Made by a program: the position numbers and the translations under genes. Positions 1-8,199 of a stretch of DNA of 35,273 nt are shown here, in pieces. The DNA comes from an uncultured Oscillospiraceae bacterium (GTDB lineage Bacteria; Bacillota; Clostridia; Oscillospirales; Oscillospiraceae): NCBI GenBank assembly GCA_951801655.1, contig CATONV010000023.1, positions 1 to 35,273 on the forward strand, in the 5' to 3' direction. Every line of letters starts with the position of its first letter. Positions within the stretch are counted from its first letter, which is position 1. The notes under the pieces are model-generated. The model did not search any database and was not told the DNA's origin. It saw only the letters and a list, made by a program, of their open reading frames with translations.

Positions 1-54
<54 letters not shown>

Positions 55-57
55 GGG

Positions 58-134
<77 letters not shown>

Positions 135-161
135 AGGTAGTTCCGGGGGACCGGGTCAAAA

Positions 162-237
162 TGGTGGGAACAACAGGGCTCGAACCTGTGACCCCATGCT
201 TGTAAGGCATGTGCTCTACCAGCTGAGCTATGCTCCC
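162..237 (-). tRNA. tRNA-Val (TAC)
   Basis: Minus-strand cloverleaf. Acceptor GGGAGCA pairs with TGTTCCC, the discriminator is A, and CCA is encoded at 162-164. Anticodon stem CATGC/GCATG holds loop CTTACAA, giving anticodon TAC. It is first in the cluster, just downstream of a strong promoter. Confidence 0.95.
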
Positions 238-269
238 CGGTTTGCCGTCCAATTTGCGACGGCTTGCTT

Positions 270-298
270 ATTATACTCGACAGACAGCGACTTGTCAA
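270..298 (-). promoter_or_regulatory. Promoter of the tRNA cluster
   Basis: On the minus strand, TTGACA (293-298), a 17-nt spacer and TATAAT (270-275) match the sigma-A consensus exactly. The -10 element lies about 33 bases before tRNA-Val, as expected for a stable-RNA promoter. Confidence 0.85.
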
Positions 299-379
299 CA
301 GGTAAATGAGATTTTTTGCCGAGAAATTTTCCTCTTGCCCAAATGGAAAAATTGTCGGGATAAACGGCGGTGTCCGTTC

Positions 380-408
380 TTGACATTCCCATGGATCGAT
401 GACATAAT
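380..408 (+). promoter_or_regulatory. Promoter of pfkA
   Basis: TTGACA (380-385), a 17-nt spacer and CATAAT (403-408). A start near 415 would give a leader of about 50 nt. The pfkA start codon at 468 follows an AAGGAGG site. Confidence 0.75.
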
Positions 409-467
409 GAGATGAATTGGAAAATCGGCGTCTGCGGGCGGCCGAAAAAATAAGGAGGTCTGCATTT

Positions 468-1469
468 ATGGGTGAGAAGATCAAACGGATCGGCGTACTG
501 ACCAGCGGGGGCGACGCTCCTGGTATGAACGCGGCGGTCCGGGCCGTGGTACGTGACGCGGTGAGCAACGGGATCGAGTGCATCGGCATCCGCCGGGGCT
601 GGAGCGGCCTGATCTCCAGCGACTTTGTCCGGCTGGACAGCAACAGCGTCAGCCACATCATCAATCGAGGCGGCACCATTCTGTATACCGCCCGAAGCCA
701 GGAGTTCATGGACGAGGCGGGCCGGGAGAAGGCCATCGGCACCTGTAAGCTGCTGGGGCTGGACGCCATCGTGGCCATAGGCGGCGACGGCACCTTCCGG
801 GGTGCGCTGGCCCTGTCCCGTCAGGTGGCGGAGAGGGGACAGAAGCTGGATGTCATCGGCATCCCCGCCACCATTGACAACGACATCGGCTGCTCCTACT
901 ACACCATCGGCTTCGACACCGCCTGCAACACCGCCATCGAGTGCATCGACAAGCTGCGTGACACCATGCAGTCCCACGAGCGCTGCTCGGTAGTGGAGGT
1001 CATGGGCCGACGGGCCGGCTATTTGGCCCTGTACGTGGGCACCGCCGTGGGCGCCACCGCCGTGCTGATCCCCGAGCGCCCGGTGGACTTCGAGCGTGAC
1101 GTGGTGGAGAAGATCCGCCGGGCCCGTCTGGCGGGCAGCACTCACTACATGGTGGTGGTGGCCGAGGGCGCGGGCAGCGCCTTTGAGATCGCCGACCGCA
1201 TCCGGGAAGAGGTGGGCATCGACCCCCGGGTCACCGTCCCCGGACACATTCAGCGGGGCGGCTCCCCCAGCGCCCGCGACCGTGAGACCGCCAGCCGCAT
1301 GGGCTACATGGCGGTACAGACCCTGCTGGCCGGAAAGGGCAACCGGATCATCGCGGTCCAGCGCGGCTGTCTGACCGACCTGGACATGGAGGAGGCCCTG
1401 GCCATGACCAAGACCTTCGACATGAGTCTTTACACCGTGCTGGAGGCGCTGACCAACAGCGGAAAATAA
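468..1469 (+). CDS. pfkA: ATP-dependent 6-phosphofructokinase
   Basis: Phosphorylates fructose 6-phosphate to fructose 1,6-bisphosphate, the committing step of glycolysis in the cytoplasm. The 333-aa product has the usual short bacterial PfkA length. Visible motifs are the N-terminal nucleotide loop TSGGDAPGMN (12-21), GGDGT (105-109, the glycine form typical of ATP-using enzymes), the catalytic TIDND (135-139, base Asp137) and MGR (179-181). The usual glycine before TIDND is alanine here (IPATIDND), a small oddity. The ATG at 468 is chosen because AAGGAGG lies 8 bases upstream; an in-frame upstream extension has no ribosome site. It stands alone, with tRNAs divergent and the Rnf operon convergent. 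Confidence 0.95.
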   Translation: MGEKIKRIGVLTSGGDAPGMNAAVRAVVRDAVSNGIECIGIRRGWSGLISSDFVRLDSNSVSHIINRGGTILYTARSQEFMDEAGREKAIGTCKLLGLDAIVAIGGDGTFRGALALSRQVAERGQKLDVIGIPATIDNDIGCSYYTIGFDTACNTAIECIDKLRDTMQSHERCSVVEVMGRRAGYLALYVGTAVGATAVLIPERPVDFERDVVEKIRRARLAGSTHYMVVVAEGAGSAFEIADRIREEVGIDPRVTVPGHIQRGGSPSARDRETASRMGYMAVQTLLAGKGNRIIAVQRGCLTDLDMEEALAMTKTFDMSLYTVLEALTNSGK

Positions 1470-1502
1470 GCGCGTCCTTCTTTTATGGCGGCGTTTCATA
1501 CA

Positions 1503-1539
1503 GAAAAAAAGCGGGAGCGGACCCAAAGGTCCGCTCCCG
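1503..1539 (-). terminator. Terminator of the rnf operon
   Basis: On the minus strand, 12-bp arms (1528-1539 and 1512-1523) around a 4-nt loop are followed by a run of seven T (1504-1510). It sits directly after the rnfA stop and may also stop pfkA transcripts arriving from the other side. Confidence 0.85.
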
Positions 1540-1544
1540 ATCTG

Positions 1545-2135
1545 TTATCCCAGATAGAGCCCGTAGTAGCCCACCAGGGCCATGGCCATCAGCCCGGCGG
1601 TGATGAGCTGGATGGGGGTGCCGCGGAAGGACTTGGGGCAGCGGTTGAGGTCAACCTCCTTCTGGAGACTGGCAAAGCTGGCCAGGGCCAAGGTGGCGCC
1701 AATACCGCCGCACAGGGCGAAGATGAGGGCGGAAGTCAGGCCGTAGCTGCGCTGGGTGACCAGCAGGGCGGCGCCCAGGGCGGCGCAGTTGGTGGAGATA
1801 GAGGCCAGGTTGTCGTCGGTCCGGCGGGACAGCTCCGGGACGCACGCCTTGAAGAATCGCCGCAGTCCGGCCACCAGGCCGGGGATGAGAAGGGAGAAGG
1901 CCAGCACCTGAAAGTGGACCAGATTAAAGCGTGTCAGAACCAGGAAATTGAGAAGCCAGCCGAACAGCACACCCAGCACCATCACCAGGGTGAGGCACAG
2001 GCCGGTGCGGATGGCCTCCCGGGAGTCCTGGAAGGACTTCTGATGGGTTCCAATGCCCATGCAGGACACCAGCACAAGATTTTCTGACAGCAGGGCGGCC
2101 AGGGCCACCCCGGCCAGTTCCAGAGCGGTATTCAT
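1545..2135 (-). CDS. rnfA: Rnf complex membrane subunit RnfA (RnfA/NqrE family)
   Basis: Six-helix membrane subunit of the ferredoxin:NAD+ oxidoreductase (Rnf) complex, part of its ion-translocating core. The 196-aa product has the family's paired signatures: ENLVLVSCMGIG near the N-terminus, ISTNCAALGAALL mid-protein, and FRGTPIQLITAGLMAMA near the C-terminus. The TNCAALGAALL form matches RnfA rather than its paralogue RnfE, which has a VNC..LGRAEAFA form. The ATG at 2135 has GAGGAGG just upstream, 15 nt after the rnfDG stop. It is the last gene of the operon. No rnfE or rnfB follows, because a strong terminator comes immediately after. Confidence 0.88.
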   Translation of the reverse strand: MNTALELAGVALAALLSENLVLVSCMGIGTHQKSFQDSREAIRTGLCLTLVMVLGVLFGWLLNFLVLTRFNLVHFQVLAFSLLIPGLVAGLRRFFKACVPELSRRTDDNLASISTNCAALGAALLVTQRSYGLTSALIFALCGGIGATLALASFASLQKEVDLNRCPKSFRGTPIQLITAGLMAMALVGYYGLYLG

Positions 2136-2150
2136 CGTGTGTGCCTCCTC

Positions 2151-3809
2151 TCACTGGGTGTCTTCATAGTTGAACTCTCCCGCCGTATCCAGGTTGGCTA
2201 CAATATTCAGCGCCCGGTTGACGCCGGCGGTAATCGCCTTGGAGGTGGCGGTGGCGCCGCTGACCGAGTCCACCGAGTTGCTGCCCGAGCCGCGGATGGT
2301 GCCTGAGCGGCCGATGTATCGGGCCAGGGCCTGGGACGTCATGGCCTCGGTGCCTACCCGGTCGGTTTCGCTGTGGCTTTCGATGGCCACCCCGGTAACG
2401 GCGCCGTTCAGGTCTACGCCCACCGTCATGGTGACCGGACCGCCGAAGCCCTGACTTTGTACCGAGACGCAGTAGCCCAGCAGGCGGCCCTCCTCATCAT
2501 ACCCGGCGGTGATGGACAGCGCGCCGGCGGCATGATAGGGGGTTTCGGCGCCCACGGCGGCCTGGGGCATGGCCTGAGATAGAATTTTCCGCTGGGCCTG
2601 AACCTCGGCACGGGCGGTGTTCAGGTCGGTAAAGCGGTGGACGCCGAAGATGACGGCGCAGGTGACGGCAAGCACGCCGGCGAAGGGGCCGAAGGTCTTG
2701 AGGGCGGAGCGCAGCAGGTCCAGCCAGGCCTCGCCGGGGGCCTGGCCCTCCTTGGGGCGGTAACGCTGAAAGTCGGGCTTGGGCCGGACGAATTTGATCT
2801 CAGACAGGCTGTTCCAGGTCTGGGACAGGAGGTCTCGGGTTGCGGCGAAGCTGCCCACACCGAAGCGCCTGGGCAGTCCCAGCCGGTCCAGCAGCCAGAC
2901 CATGCAGTTCATGGTGAGGATGGCCCAGCCCACCCCCTCGGGGTAAGAGCTGGAGGAGCGCAGCAGCACAGTGAGCAGCCCGCATCCCACGCCGAACATG
3001 ATATGCCCCCGGGGGGTCACCGGGGAGGTGGCCGGGTCGGTGGCGAAGAAGATTGCACCCATCAGCAGCCCGCCGCCCATCAGCTGGTAGGCGGTCCATA
3101 CAAGGGGAGACACCCCCTCCGGAGAGGTGAGAAGGGCGATAACGGCTACTGTCCCCAGGTAGGACAGGGGAATGCGGGGGGAGATTACCCGGCGCAACAG
3201 CAGGTAGACCAGGCCCAGCAGGAGCATGAAGGCGGAAATTTCGCCCATGGAGCCGCCCCGGTTGCCCAAAAACATCAGGTCCAGACCTTGGGGGGGCAGG
3301 GAACCCTCGTGGAGATAGGACATGGGGGTGGGGGCGGACACCGCGTCCACCCCGGCCAGGGACAGCTGCTGCATGGGCTGGGGCCAGGTGGTCATCAGAA
3401 TGGGCATGGTGCCGGCCAGCATCCGCCCGGCCAGGGCGGGATTCATAAAATTCCGGCCCAGACCGCCATAGAACTGCTTGACCACGATAATGGCAAAGGC
3501 GGCCCCCAGTACAGGCACCCAGTAGGGGGCGCTGGCGGGCAGACTGAGGGCGAGGAGCAGCCCGGTGACGCAGGCGGACAGGTCTCCCACAGACATGCTT
3601 TGCCGGGTAAGCAGGCGGTAGAGGGCCTCAAAGCCCAGGCAGGAGGCCACCGAAACAGCGGTGAGAAGCAGGGCCCGGCGGCCGAAGAAGAAAATGGCCA
3701 TGCCCAGGGAAGGGGTGAGGGCCACGATCACGTCCAGCATGACGGCCCGAGTGGTGGAGGGCTGGCGCAGTTGGGGGGACATGCGCCTGGGGGCGTAGCT
3801 GACGTTCAT
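2151..3809 (-). CDS. RnfD-RnfG fusion protein of the Rnf complex
   Basis: One 552-aa chain combines two Rnf subunits normally encoded separately. Residues 1-315 are RnfD/NqrB-like, a multi-helix membrane protein; the S-A-P-T-P segment around Thr161 fits the site where RnfD carries covalent FMN. Residues 371-391 form the RnfG membrane anchor. Residues about 420-540 are the FMN-binding domain, with S-G-A-T at 517-520 (Thr520 the expected flavin attachment). The linker (316-370) has no stop, and no methionine lies between 303 and 413, so an internal ATG start is excluded. The start at 3809 overlaps the rnfC stop (ATGA). Much upstream sequence is open in this frame, but it lies inside rnfC and is not coding. 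Confidence 0.88.
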   Translation of the reverse strand: MNVSYAPRRMSPQLRQPSTTRAVMLDVIVALTPSLGMAIFFFGRRALLLTAVSVASCLGFEALYRLLTRQSMSVGDLSACVTGLLLALSLPASAPYWVPVLGAAFAIIVVKQFYGGLGRNFMNPALAGRMLAGTMPILMTTWPQPMQQLSLAGVDAVSAPTPMSYLHEGSLPPQGLDLMFLGNRGGSMGEISAFMLLLGLVYLLLRRVISPRIPLSYLGTVAVIALLTSPEGVSPLVWTAYQLMGGGLLMGAIFFATDPATSPVTPRGHIMFGVGCGLLTVLLRSSSSYPEGVGWAILTMNCMVWLLDRLGLPRRFGVGSFAATRDLLSQTWNSLSEIKFVRPKPDFQRYRPKEGQAPGEAWLDLLRSALKTFGPFAGVLAVTCAVIFGVHRFTDLNTARAEVQAQRKILSQAMPQAAVGAETPYHAAGALSITAGYDEEGRLLGYCVSVQSQGFGGPVTMTVGVDLNGAVTGVAIESHSETDRVGTEAMTSQALARYIGRSGTIRGSGSNSVDSVSGATATSKAITAGVNRALNIVANLDTAGEFNYEDTQ

Positions 3810-5131
3810 TGGACGCTTTCCCCCTTTCGGACAAGGCTGGCCGCCTGGGCAACCGTCTCCACCAGGGGAATCTGGGCGGGACAGATGTAGGAGCAGCAGC
3901 CGCAGGCGTTGCAGTCCTCCAAGTGGAATTTGGCGAGCTTCTCCAGGTCTTGGTCCTCCAAGGCCCGGCGAATGATGGTGGGGGCCAGGTGCATGGGGCA
4001 GGCCCGCACGCACTTGCCGCAGCGGATGCACACCCCGGCGGGGGTGTCCGGCTTGTGTTCCCAGCGAGTAAGGCAGACCAGGCTGTTGGTGTCTTTCATC
4101 ACCGGGGCGTCCAGACTCTGAAGCGCCACCCCCATCATGGGGCCGCCGGTGATGATCAGGTCGGCCTCTTCCTTCAGGCCGCCGCAGGTTTCCAGCAGGT
4201 GGCGCAGGGGCGTGCCGATGGGCACCCACAGGTTTCGGGGCCGGGTGACCGCCCCGCCGGTGATGGTTACCGCCCGGTAGGTGAGGGGACGGCCTTGAAA
4301 CAGGGCGTCCTGAATGGCGAAGACGGTGGCCACATTGAACACGGCGCAGTGTACGTCGGTGGGGCCGCCGCCGGGGGGCACCTCTCGGCCGGTGACGGTT
4401 TGGATAATCTGCTTTTCCGCCCCCAGGGGGTAGCAGGTGCGCACGGGGATAATCTGTACCCGGCCGTTTCCCGAGCGGCGCAGACGGCGCTCCACCGCCT
4501 CCACGGCGTTGAGCTTGTCCCCCTCGGTGACCACCGCCACCCTCTCGCACCGCAGGCAGCGGGCGATAGCCTGGGCACCCCGGAGAATGTGCTCACTGCG
4601 CTCCAGCAGCAGCCGGTAATCGGCGGTGACGTAGGGCTCGCACTCGGCCACATTGACGATCAGGGTGTCCACCTTGCCGGCGGAGAGAGACAGCTTTTCC
4701 CAGGTGGGGAAGGCGCCTCCCCCCATGCCCACAATGCCGGCCCAGGCCACCCTCTCCACCAGCTGCTCTAAGGTGAGATGCCGGGGATCCAGGGGAGCGG
4801 GGCGGCCGTCGTAGTGCTCGCTGCGCTCGTCGTTCTGGATGACGATGGCGGGGGAGTAGCCTCCCCAGGAGTGGGGGCGGTCCTCAATGGCCGTTACCCG
4901 GCCAGACACACTGGCAAAGGCGGCGGCCCCGGTCTGGCCTCTGCGGGCGATGGGCTGGCCGATGGTTACCGGGTCGCCGGGGCGCACCATGGGGGTGGCG
5001 GGGCCGTCGGCGCACATGACCAGGGGGATTACGATCTCCTGGGGCGTCCGGGATAGCCGGGCCATGGGCTTGCGCCGGGTCATCTCTTTTCGCGTGGCGG
5101 GGTACACCCCGCCAAAGAAGGAGTGAGTCAT
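3806..5131 (-). CDS. rnfC: Rnf complex subunit RnfC (NADH- and Fe-S-binding)
   Basis: Peripheral cytoplasmic subunit that passes electrons between the Rnf complex and NAD(H). The 441-aa product starts MTHSFFGGVYP, as RnfC proteins do. The flavin/nucleotide-binding core shows GMGGGAFPTWEKL (135-147) and NVAECEPYVTADYRLL (160-175). The C-terminal part carries two tetranuclear clusters: Cys368/371/374/378 and Cys407/410/413/417. The ATG at 5131 is preceded by TGGAGG; in-frame sequence further upstream runs through the promoter and is not used. It is the first gene of the operon and overlaps rnfDG by 4 bases. Confidence 0.93.
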   Translation of the reverse strand: MTHSFFGGVYPATRKEMTRRKPMARLSRTPQEIVIPLVMCADGPATPMVRPGDPVTIGQPIARRGQTGAAAFASVSGRVTAIEDRPHSWGGYSPAIVIQNDERSEHYDGRPAPLDPRHLTLEQLVERVAWAGIVGMGGGAFPTWEKLSLSAGKVDTLIVNVAECEPYVTADYRLLLERSEHILRGAQAIARCLRCERVAVVTEGDKLNAVEAVERRLRRSGNGRVQIIPVRTCYPLGAEKQIIQTVTGREVPPGGGPTDVHCAVFNVATVFAIQDALFQGRPLTYRAVTITGGAVTRPRNLWVPIGTPLRHLLETCGGLKEEADLIITGGPMMGVALQSLDAPVMKDTNSLVCLTRWEHKPDTPAGVCIRCGKCVRACPMHLAPTIIRRALEDQDLEKLAKFHLEDCNACGCCSYICPAQIPLVETVAQAASLVRKGESVQ

Positions 5132-5177
5132 AAAAGCCTCCAGGCGACCCCGAAGGGCCGCATATCGACAAAATAGG

Positions 5178-5200
5178 TGTGTTAACCCAGTTAAAACACA
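5178..5200. promoter_or_regulatory. Imperfect palindrome at the rnf transcription start (possible operator)
   Basis: TGTGTTAA-cccag-TTAAAACACA: outer arms TGTGTT and AACACA are perfect and the inner AA/TT pairs are off by one base. It overlaps the predicted start point of the rnf promoter. It resembles clostridial Rex sites (TTGTTAA-N4-TTAACAA) but is too long by about two bases, so the assignment is tentative. Confidence 0.35.
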
Positions 5201-5206
5201 GAATAC

Positions 5207-5235
5207 ATCATAATCCAACAAGGGCTGCCTGTCAA
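5207..5235 (-). promoter_or_regulatory. Promoter of the rnf operon
   Basis: On the minus strand, TTGACA (5230-5235), 17 nt, TATGAT (5207-5212). The predicted start near 5200 gives a leader of about 70 nt before rnfC. Confidence 0.8.
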
Positions 5236-5310
5236 CGGAAATTCCCTGCGCGAGGGGAAGAGGCGGTCCGGAGTTCGGACGACCCATGTGTCATATGGAG
5301 AGGGTCTGAA

Positions 5311-6357
5311 TCAGGTCAGTTTGGACCCCACAGCCGGAATCAGACTGACCAGCCAGGCGAGAGGGAGGGAGAGGAGGAAGAAAATCAGAGAGAACAAAGG
5401 CACCGACAGTACCGGGGAGAAGGAGAGCGCGGACACGCCGAACCAGCGGAACACCAAGGCCCACAGCTGATGGACCAGGTAAATGCCGAAGGCGTAGGCG
5501 CCGATTTCATTTACCGCCCGGCGGCGGGAACGCTCCTCGCTGATGCCCAGCACGTAGCGGAACAAGGCGCAGAAGGCGGCGGCTGTGAGTACCGCGCTGG
5601 GGGAGGTGTATTGATACCAGACTTCCCGGCTGCCGCCGATCAGTCTGGGGCCTGTCAGGGTGAGGACCAGCCCCAGAATGCCCAGAAAATACAGGATGAA
5701 CTCAGGAATCCGGCCGATGGTGTAGTGCCGCAGATACCAGCCGGCCACGTAGCACCCCGTCCAGCCCAGCACCAGGTGGATCCGCAGCTGTTCCAGCTGT
5801 CCGGCGATGGCGCTGCCCGGATAAAAGGCGTTCCACAGGGGCAGCAGGGAGGCGAACAGGAAGCACAGACACAGAAAATAGCGCACCTCACCCCGGCTGG
5901 CGGAGGAGGTGAACCGGTGGAGAACCGGATGGACCAGATACAGCCCGATGAGAGGATAGAGTACCCACAGATGAAAATAGGTGTTCCCCCTGGCGGCGTT
6001 TACCAGCGCGGCCCAGATCCCTGTCCAGGACAGCGTGCCGCCGCCCAGCAGGTGAGACGCCGTAGCGTACACGGCCCCCCAGAATACCAGCAGGCAGAAG
6101 GTGGGCAGGGCCAGTCCCAACAGGCTGGCGGACACCTGGGGCTTGCCCTCCTCTAGGGCAGACATGCCCCACAGCATGAACAGGGCGGGGATGGTCCAGG
6201 TGGTGAGACTCTGATAGACGGACAGCACCTGCCAGCTTCCGGACCCGGCGTCCACCATCTCCTGCCCACTCTGGGCCAGCAGGAGAATCATGGCGCACAG
6301 CACGGTGAACACCCGGAAAAAGCCGGGCCAGCCCAGATTGCGATCTCCCTTGGCCAT
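5311..6357 (-). CDS. Membrane acyltransferase, acyltransferase-3 family
   Basis: A 348-aa integral membrane protein with about ten hydrophobic helices. It resembles the acyltransferase-3 (OafA/YrhL-like) family, which O-acylates cell-surface sugars or peptidoglycan. Support comes from the overall topology, the HLWVLYPLIGLYLVHPVL helix around residues 130-147 and the late GAYAFGIYLVHQLWAL helix. The substrate cannot be read from sequence. The start ATG at 6357 overlaps the last base of the upstream VOC gene stop (TGATG); a GTG three bases earlier is equally possible. It is the third gene of a clc - VOC - acyltransferase operon, and no clear terminator follows. Confidence 0.72.
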   Translation of the reverse strand: MAKGDRNLGWPGFFRVFTVLCAMILLLAQSGQEMVDAGSGSWQVLSVYQSLTTWTIPALFMLWGMSALEEGKPQVSASLLGLALPTFCLLVFWGAVYATASHLLGGGTLSWTGIWAALVNAARGNTYFHLWVLYPLIGLYLVHPVLHRFTSSASRGEVRYFLCLCFLFASLLPLWNAFYPGSAIAGQLEQLRIHLVLGWTGCYVAGWYLRHYTIGRIPEFILYFLGILGLVLTLTGPRLIGGSREVWYQYTSPSAVLTAAAFCALFRYVLGISEERSRRRAVNEIGAYAFGIYLVHQLWALVFRWFGVSALSFSPVLSVPLFSLIFFLLSLPLAWLVSLIPAVGSKLT

Positions 6358-6728
6358 CACTTCTGCTCCGGGATAATCTCGATCCAGTAGCCGTCAGGGT
6401 CGGAGATGAAGTAGATGCCCATGGCAGGATTTTCAAAGCAGATGCAGCCCATGGCCTTATGCTTTTCATGCAGAGCGTCGTAGTCGTCGGTGTGGAAGGC
6501 CAGGTGAAATTCGCACTCCCCCAGGTTGTAGGGTTCCTTCCGATCCCGCAGCCAGGTCAGCTCCAGACGGAAGGGAGAGCCGGCCTCGTCCCCCAGGAAG
6601 ACCAGCTTGAAGGAGCCGTCCCCGGCCTGCTTTTCCCGCACGGGGGAGAGATTCAGCGCCTGCTTGTAGAAGGCGAGACTGCTCTCCAGGTCCAGAACGT
6701 TGAAGTTGAAGTGATTGAAGGTTGTCAT
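6357..6728 (-). CDS. VOC-fold metalloenzyme, lactoylglutathione-lyase-like
   Basis: A 123-aa single-module vicinal-oxygen-chelate protein, the length of glyoxalase I homologues. The paired beta-alpha-beta repeats present candidate metal ligands His6, Glu56, His75 and Glu117, the HEHE pattern of glyoxalase I, and the end DPDGYWIEIIP is typical of the family. It may detoxify methylglyoxal or act on a related thiol adduct; the true substrate is not shown by sequence. The ATG at 6728 is used because AAAGGAG lies 8 bases upstream; an earlier GTG overlaps that ribosome site. It sits 13 nt after the clc stop and is coupled to the acyltransferase. Confidence 0.82.
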   Translation of the reverse strand: MTTFNHFNFNVLDLESSLAFYKQALNLSPVREKQAGDGSFKLVFLGDEAGSPFRLELTWLRDRKEPYNLGECEFHLAFHTDDYDALHEKHKAMGCICFENPAMGIYFISDPDGYWIEIIPEQK

Positions 6729-6741
6729 GCTGTACACTCCT

Positions 6742-8001
6742 TTAATGTGTTTTTTTGTCCACCCACTCGGGTTTCAGTTTGGAATAGATGATTTTCTGCT
6801 CGTTGTACAGTCCGTAGTAGCCGGACAGCATAAAGGATACCCCGCAGCACAAAGCGTAAAGGGGCAGGCCGTCGCCGCCGAAGAGCTCAAAGGCCAGCAG
6901 CGTGGAGGTGAGAGGGCAGTTGGTGGTTCCGCAGAACACGCCCACCATGCCCAGTGCCCCGGAGAAGGCGTGGGGCAGGCCCAGCAGAGGCCCGGCCCAG
7001 GTGCCGAAGGCGCAGCCGGTAAACAGCACCGGGACAATCTCGCCGCCCCGGAACCCGGCCCCCAGGGTGAGGGCGGTGAAGAGAATTTTCAGCAGGAAGG
7101 CCTCAGGGATGGTCTCTCCGGCCAGCAGACGGCGGATGACCGAGTCTCCCGCCCCGTTGTAGGTCTGGCTGCCCACCAGCAGGGTGAGAAGCAGCACCAG
7201 CGCGCCGCCGACGGCGGCGCGGAGAACAGGATCGGGAAAATATTTTTGATAGAGTTTTGGGGCGAGGTGCATGACCTGACAGAAGAAAATGGACAATACC
7301 GCGCACAGGGCCCCCATAACGGCCGCCTGAAGGATAGGCAGGGCCTGCAAAGGGAGGGCGTCGTGAACCGGATAGCCGTGGAGGGTGTGCAGGCCGAAGC
7401 CGTGGGCGGTGAGGGCTGCGGTGTAGGCGGAAAGCAGGCAGGGAACCAGGGCGGCGTAGTACATCCGGCCCACCGTGACCACCTCGATGGCGAAAAGGGC
7501 GGCGGTGATGGGGGTGCCAAACAGGGAGGAGAAGGCGGCGGCCATGCCGCACATCACAATAATTCTCTCATCCTTCTCATCCAGCCGCAGCTTTCGGCCG
7601 ATGTAGGCGGACAGCGAACCGCCCAGCTGCAGGGCGGCGCCCTCCCGGCCTGCGGAGCCGCCTGCCAGATGGGTGCAGATGGTGGACAGGAAAATCAGCG
7701 GGGCGGTTCGCAGTTTCAGCCGCTCCGCGTCCCGCACCGCCACCAGCACCCGGTTGGTGCCCCGGTCCTTCTCCATGCCGCATATTCGATACAGCAGAAT
7801 GATGGCCGGACCGGCCAGGGGGAGAAGCCAGATGATCCGGGGATACGTCTCCCTTGCCTCAGCGGCGGCGTCAATGCCCAGGTGGAAGGCTACCGCCACA
7901 AGCCCCACGATCACACCTGTCAGACAGGAATACAACAGCCATTTGGCAAAAGCCAGCCCTGTGTTCAGGGTGGCTTTCGCCCGGTCAGACAACGGAAACA
8001 C
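6742..8001 (-). CDS. CLC-family anion channel/antiporter, possibly fluoride-type
   Basis: A 419-aa polytopic membrane protein of the CLC family. Seen: GGSAGREGAALQLGGS (114-129) with the gating-type Glu120, FGTPITAALFAIE (161-173), and the C-terminal GFRGGEIVPVLFTG element. The GSGIP chloride-filter motif expected before the GREG motif is absent; DRGTNRV is found in that region. The GGSAGREG form recalls the CLC-F fluoride/proton antiporter branch, but this is from memory and no fluoride riboswitch was seen upstream. The GTG at 8001 is chosen because GAGAGGAG lies 8 bases upstream. It is the first gene of the operon with the VOC and acyltransferase genes. Confidence 0.82.
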   Translation of the reverse strand: MFPLSDRAKATLNTGLAFAKWLLYSCLTGVIVGLVAVAFHLGIDAAAEARETYPRIIWLLPLAGPAIILLYRICGMEKDRGTNRVLVAVRDAERLKLRTAPLIFLSTICTHLAGGSAGREGAALQLGGSLSAYIGRKLRLDEKDERIIVMCGMAAAFSSLFGTPITAALFAIEVVTVGRMYYAALVPCLLSAYTAALTAHGFGLHTLHGYPVHDALPLQALPILQAAVMGALCAVLSIFFCQVMHLAPKLYQKYFPDPVLRAAVGGALVLLLTLLVGSQTYNGAGDSVIRRLLAGETIPEAFLLKILFTALTLGAGFRGGEIVPVLFTGCAFGTWAGPLLGLPHAFSGALGMVGVFCGTTNCPLTSTLLAFELFGGDGLPLYALCCGVSFMLSGYYGLYNEQKIIYSKLKPEWVDKKTH

Positions 8002-8062
8002 GGCAAAATCTCCTCTCTCTCCCGGGGCCCGCCAGCCCCGCCGCAAAGGATATGGAAAGTAT

Positions 8063-8091
8063 ATCATATTCCCGGACATTTTGCACCCCAA
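8063..8091 (-). promoter_or_regulatory. Possible promoter of the clc operon
   Basis: On the minus strand, TTGGGG (8086-8091), 17 nt, TATGAT (8063-8068). The -35 is poor, so the assignment rests on the -10 and on position. Confidence 0.45.
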
Positions 8092-8124
8092 AATCTATTT
8101 TTCCTTGAAAACGCCTCCAGACCC

Positions 8125-8153
8125 TTGCCATATGCGGCTTTTTGTGCTATGAT
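8125..8153 (+). promoter_or_regulatory. Promoter of the CBS/CorC gene
   Basis: TTGCCA (8125-8130), 17 nt, TATGAT (8148-8153), with the ribosome site AAAGGAGGT about 35 bases downstream. Confidence 0.72.
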
Positions 8154-8199
8154 GCAGGCGTATCAACGAATTTTTCTGCCTTTAAAGGAGGTCATTCCC

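Noticed and set aside
228..1526. 432-codon minus-strand open frame across pfkA
   Set aside because: Shadow of pfkA caused by high third-position GC; it also runs into the tRNA region.
3810..4550. In-frame upstream extension of the RnfDG reading frame (about 247 codons)
   Set aside because: It lies antiparallel in frame within rnfC on the same strand, its composition is Arg/Gly/Pro-rich shadow sequence, and the true start overlaps the rnfC stop with family-typical sequence following.
8002..8062. Possible fluoride riboswitch before the CLC gene
   Set aside because: No crcB-motif pattern could be drawn; the leader shows only GC-rich sequence and the ribosome site.
6715..8199. Long plus-strand open frame joined to the CBS/CorC gene
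   Set aside because: It is antisense to the clc and VOC genes; a promoter and a strong ribosome site define the real start at 8200.
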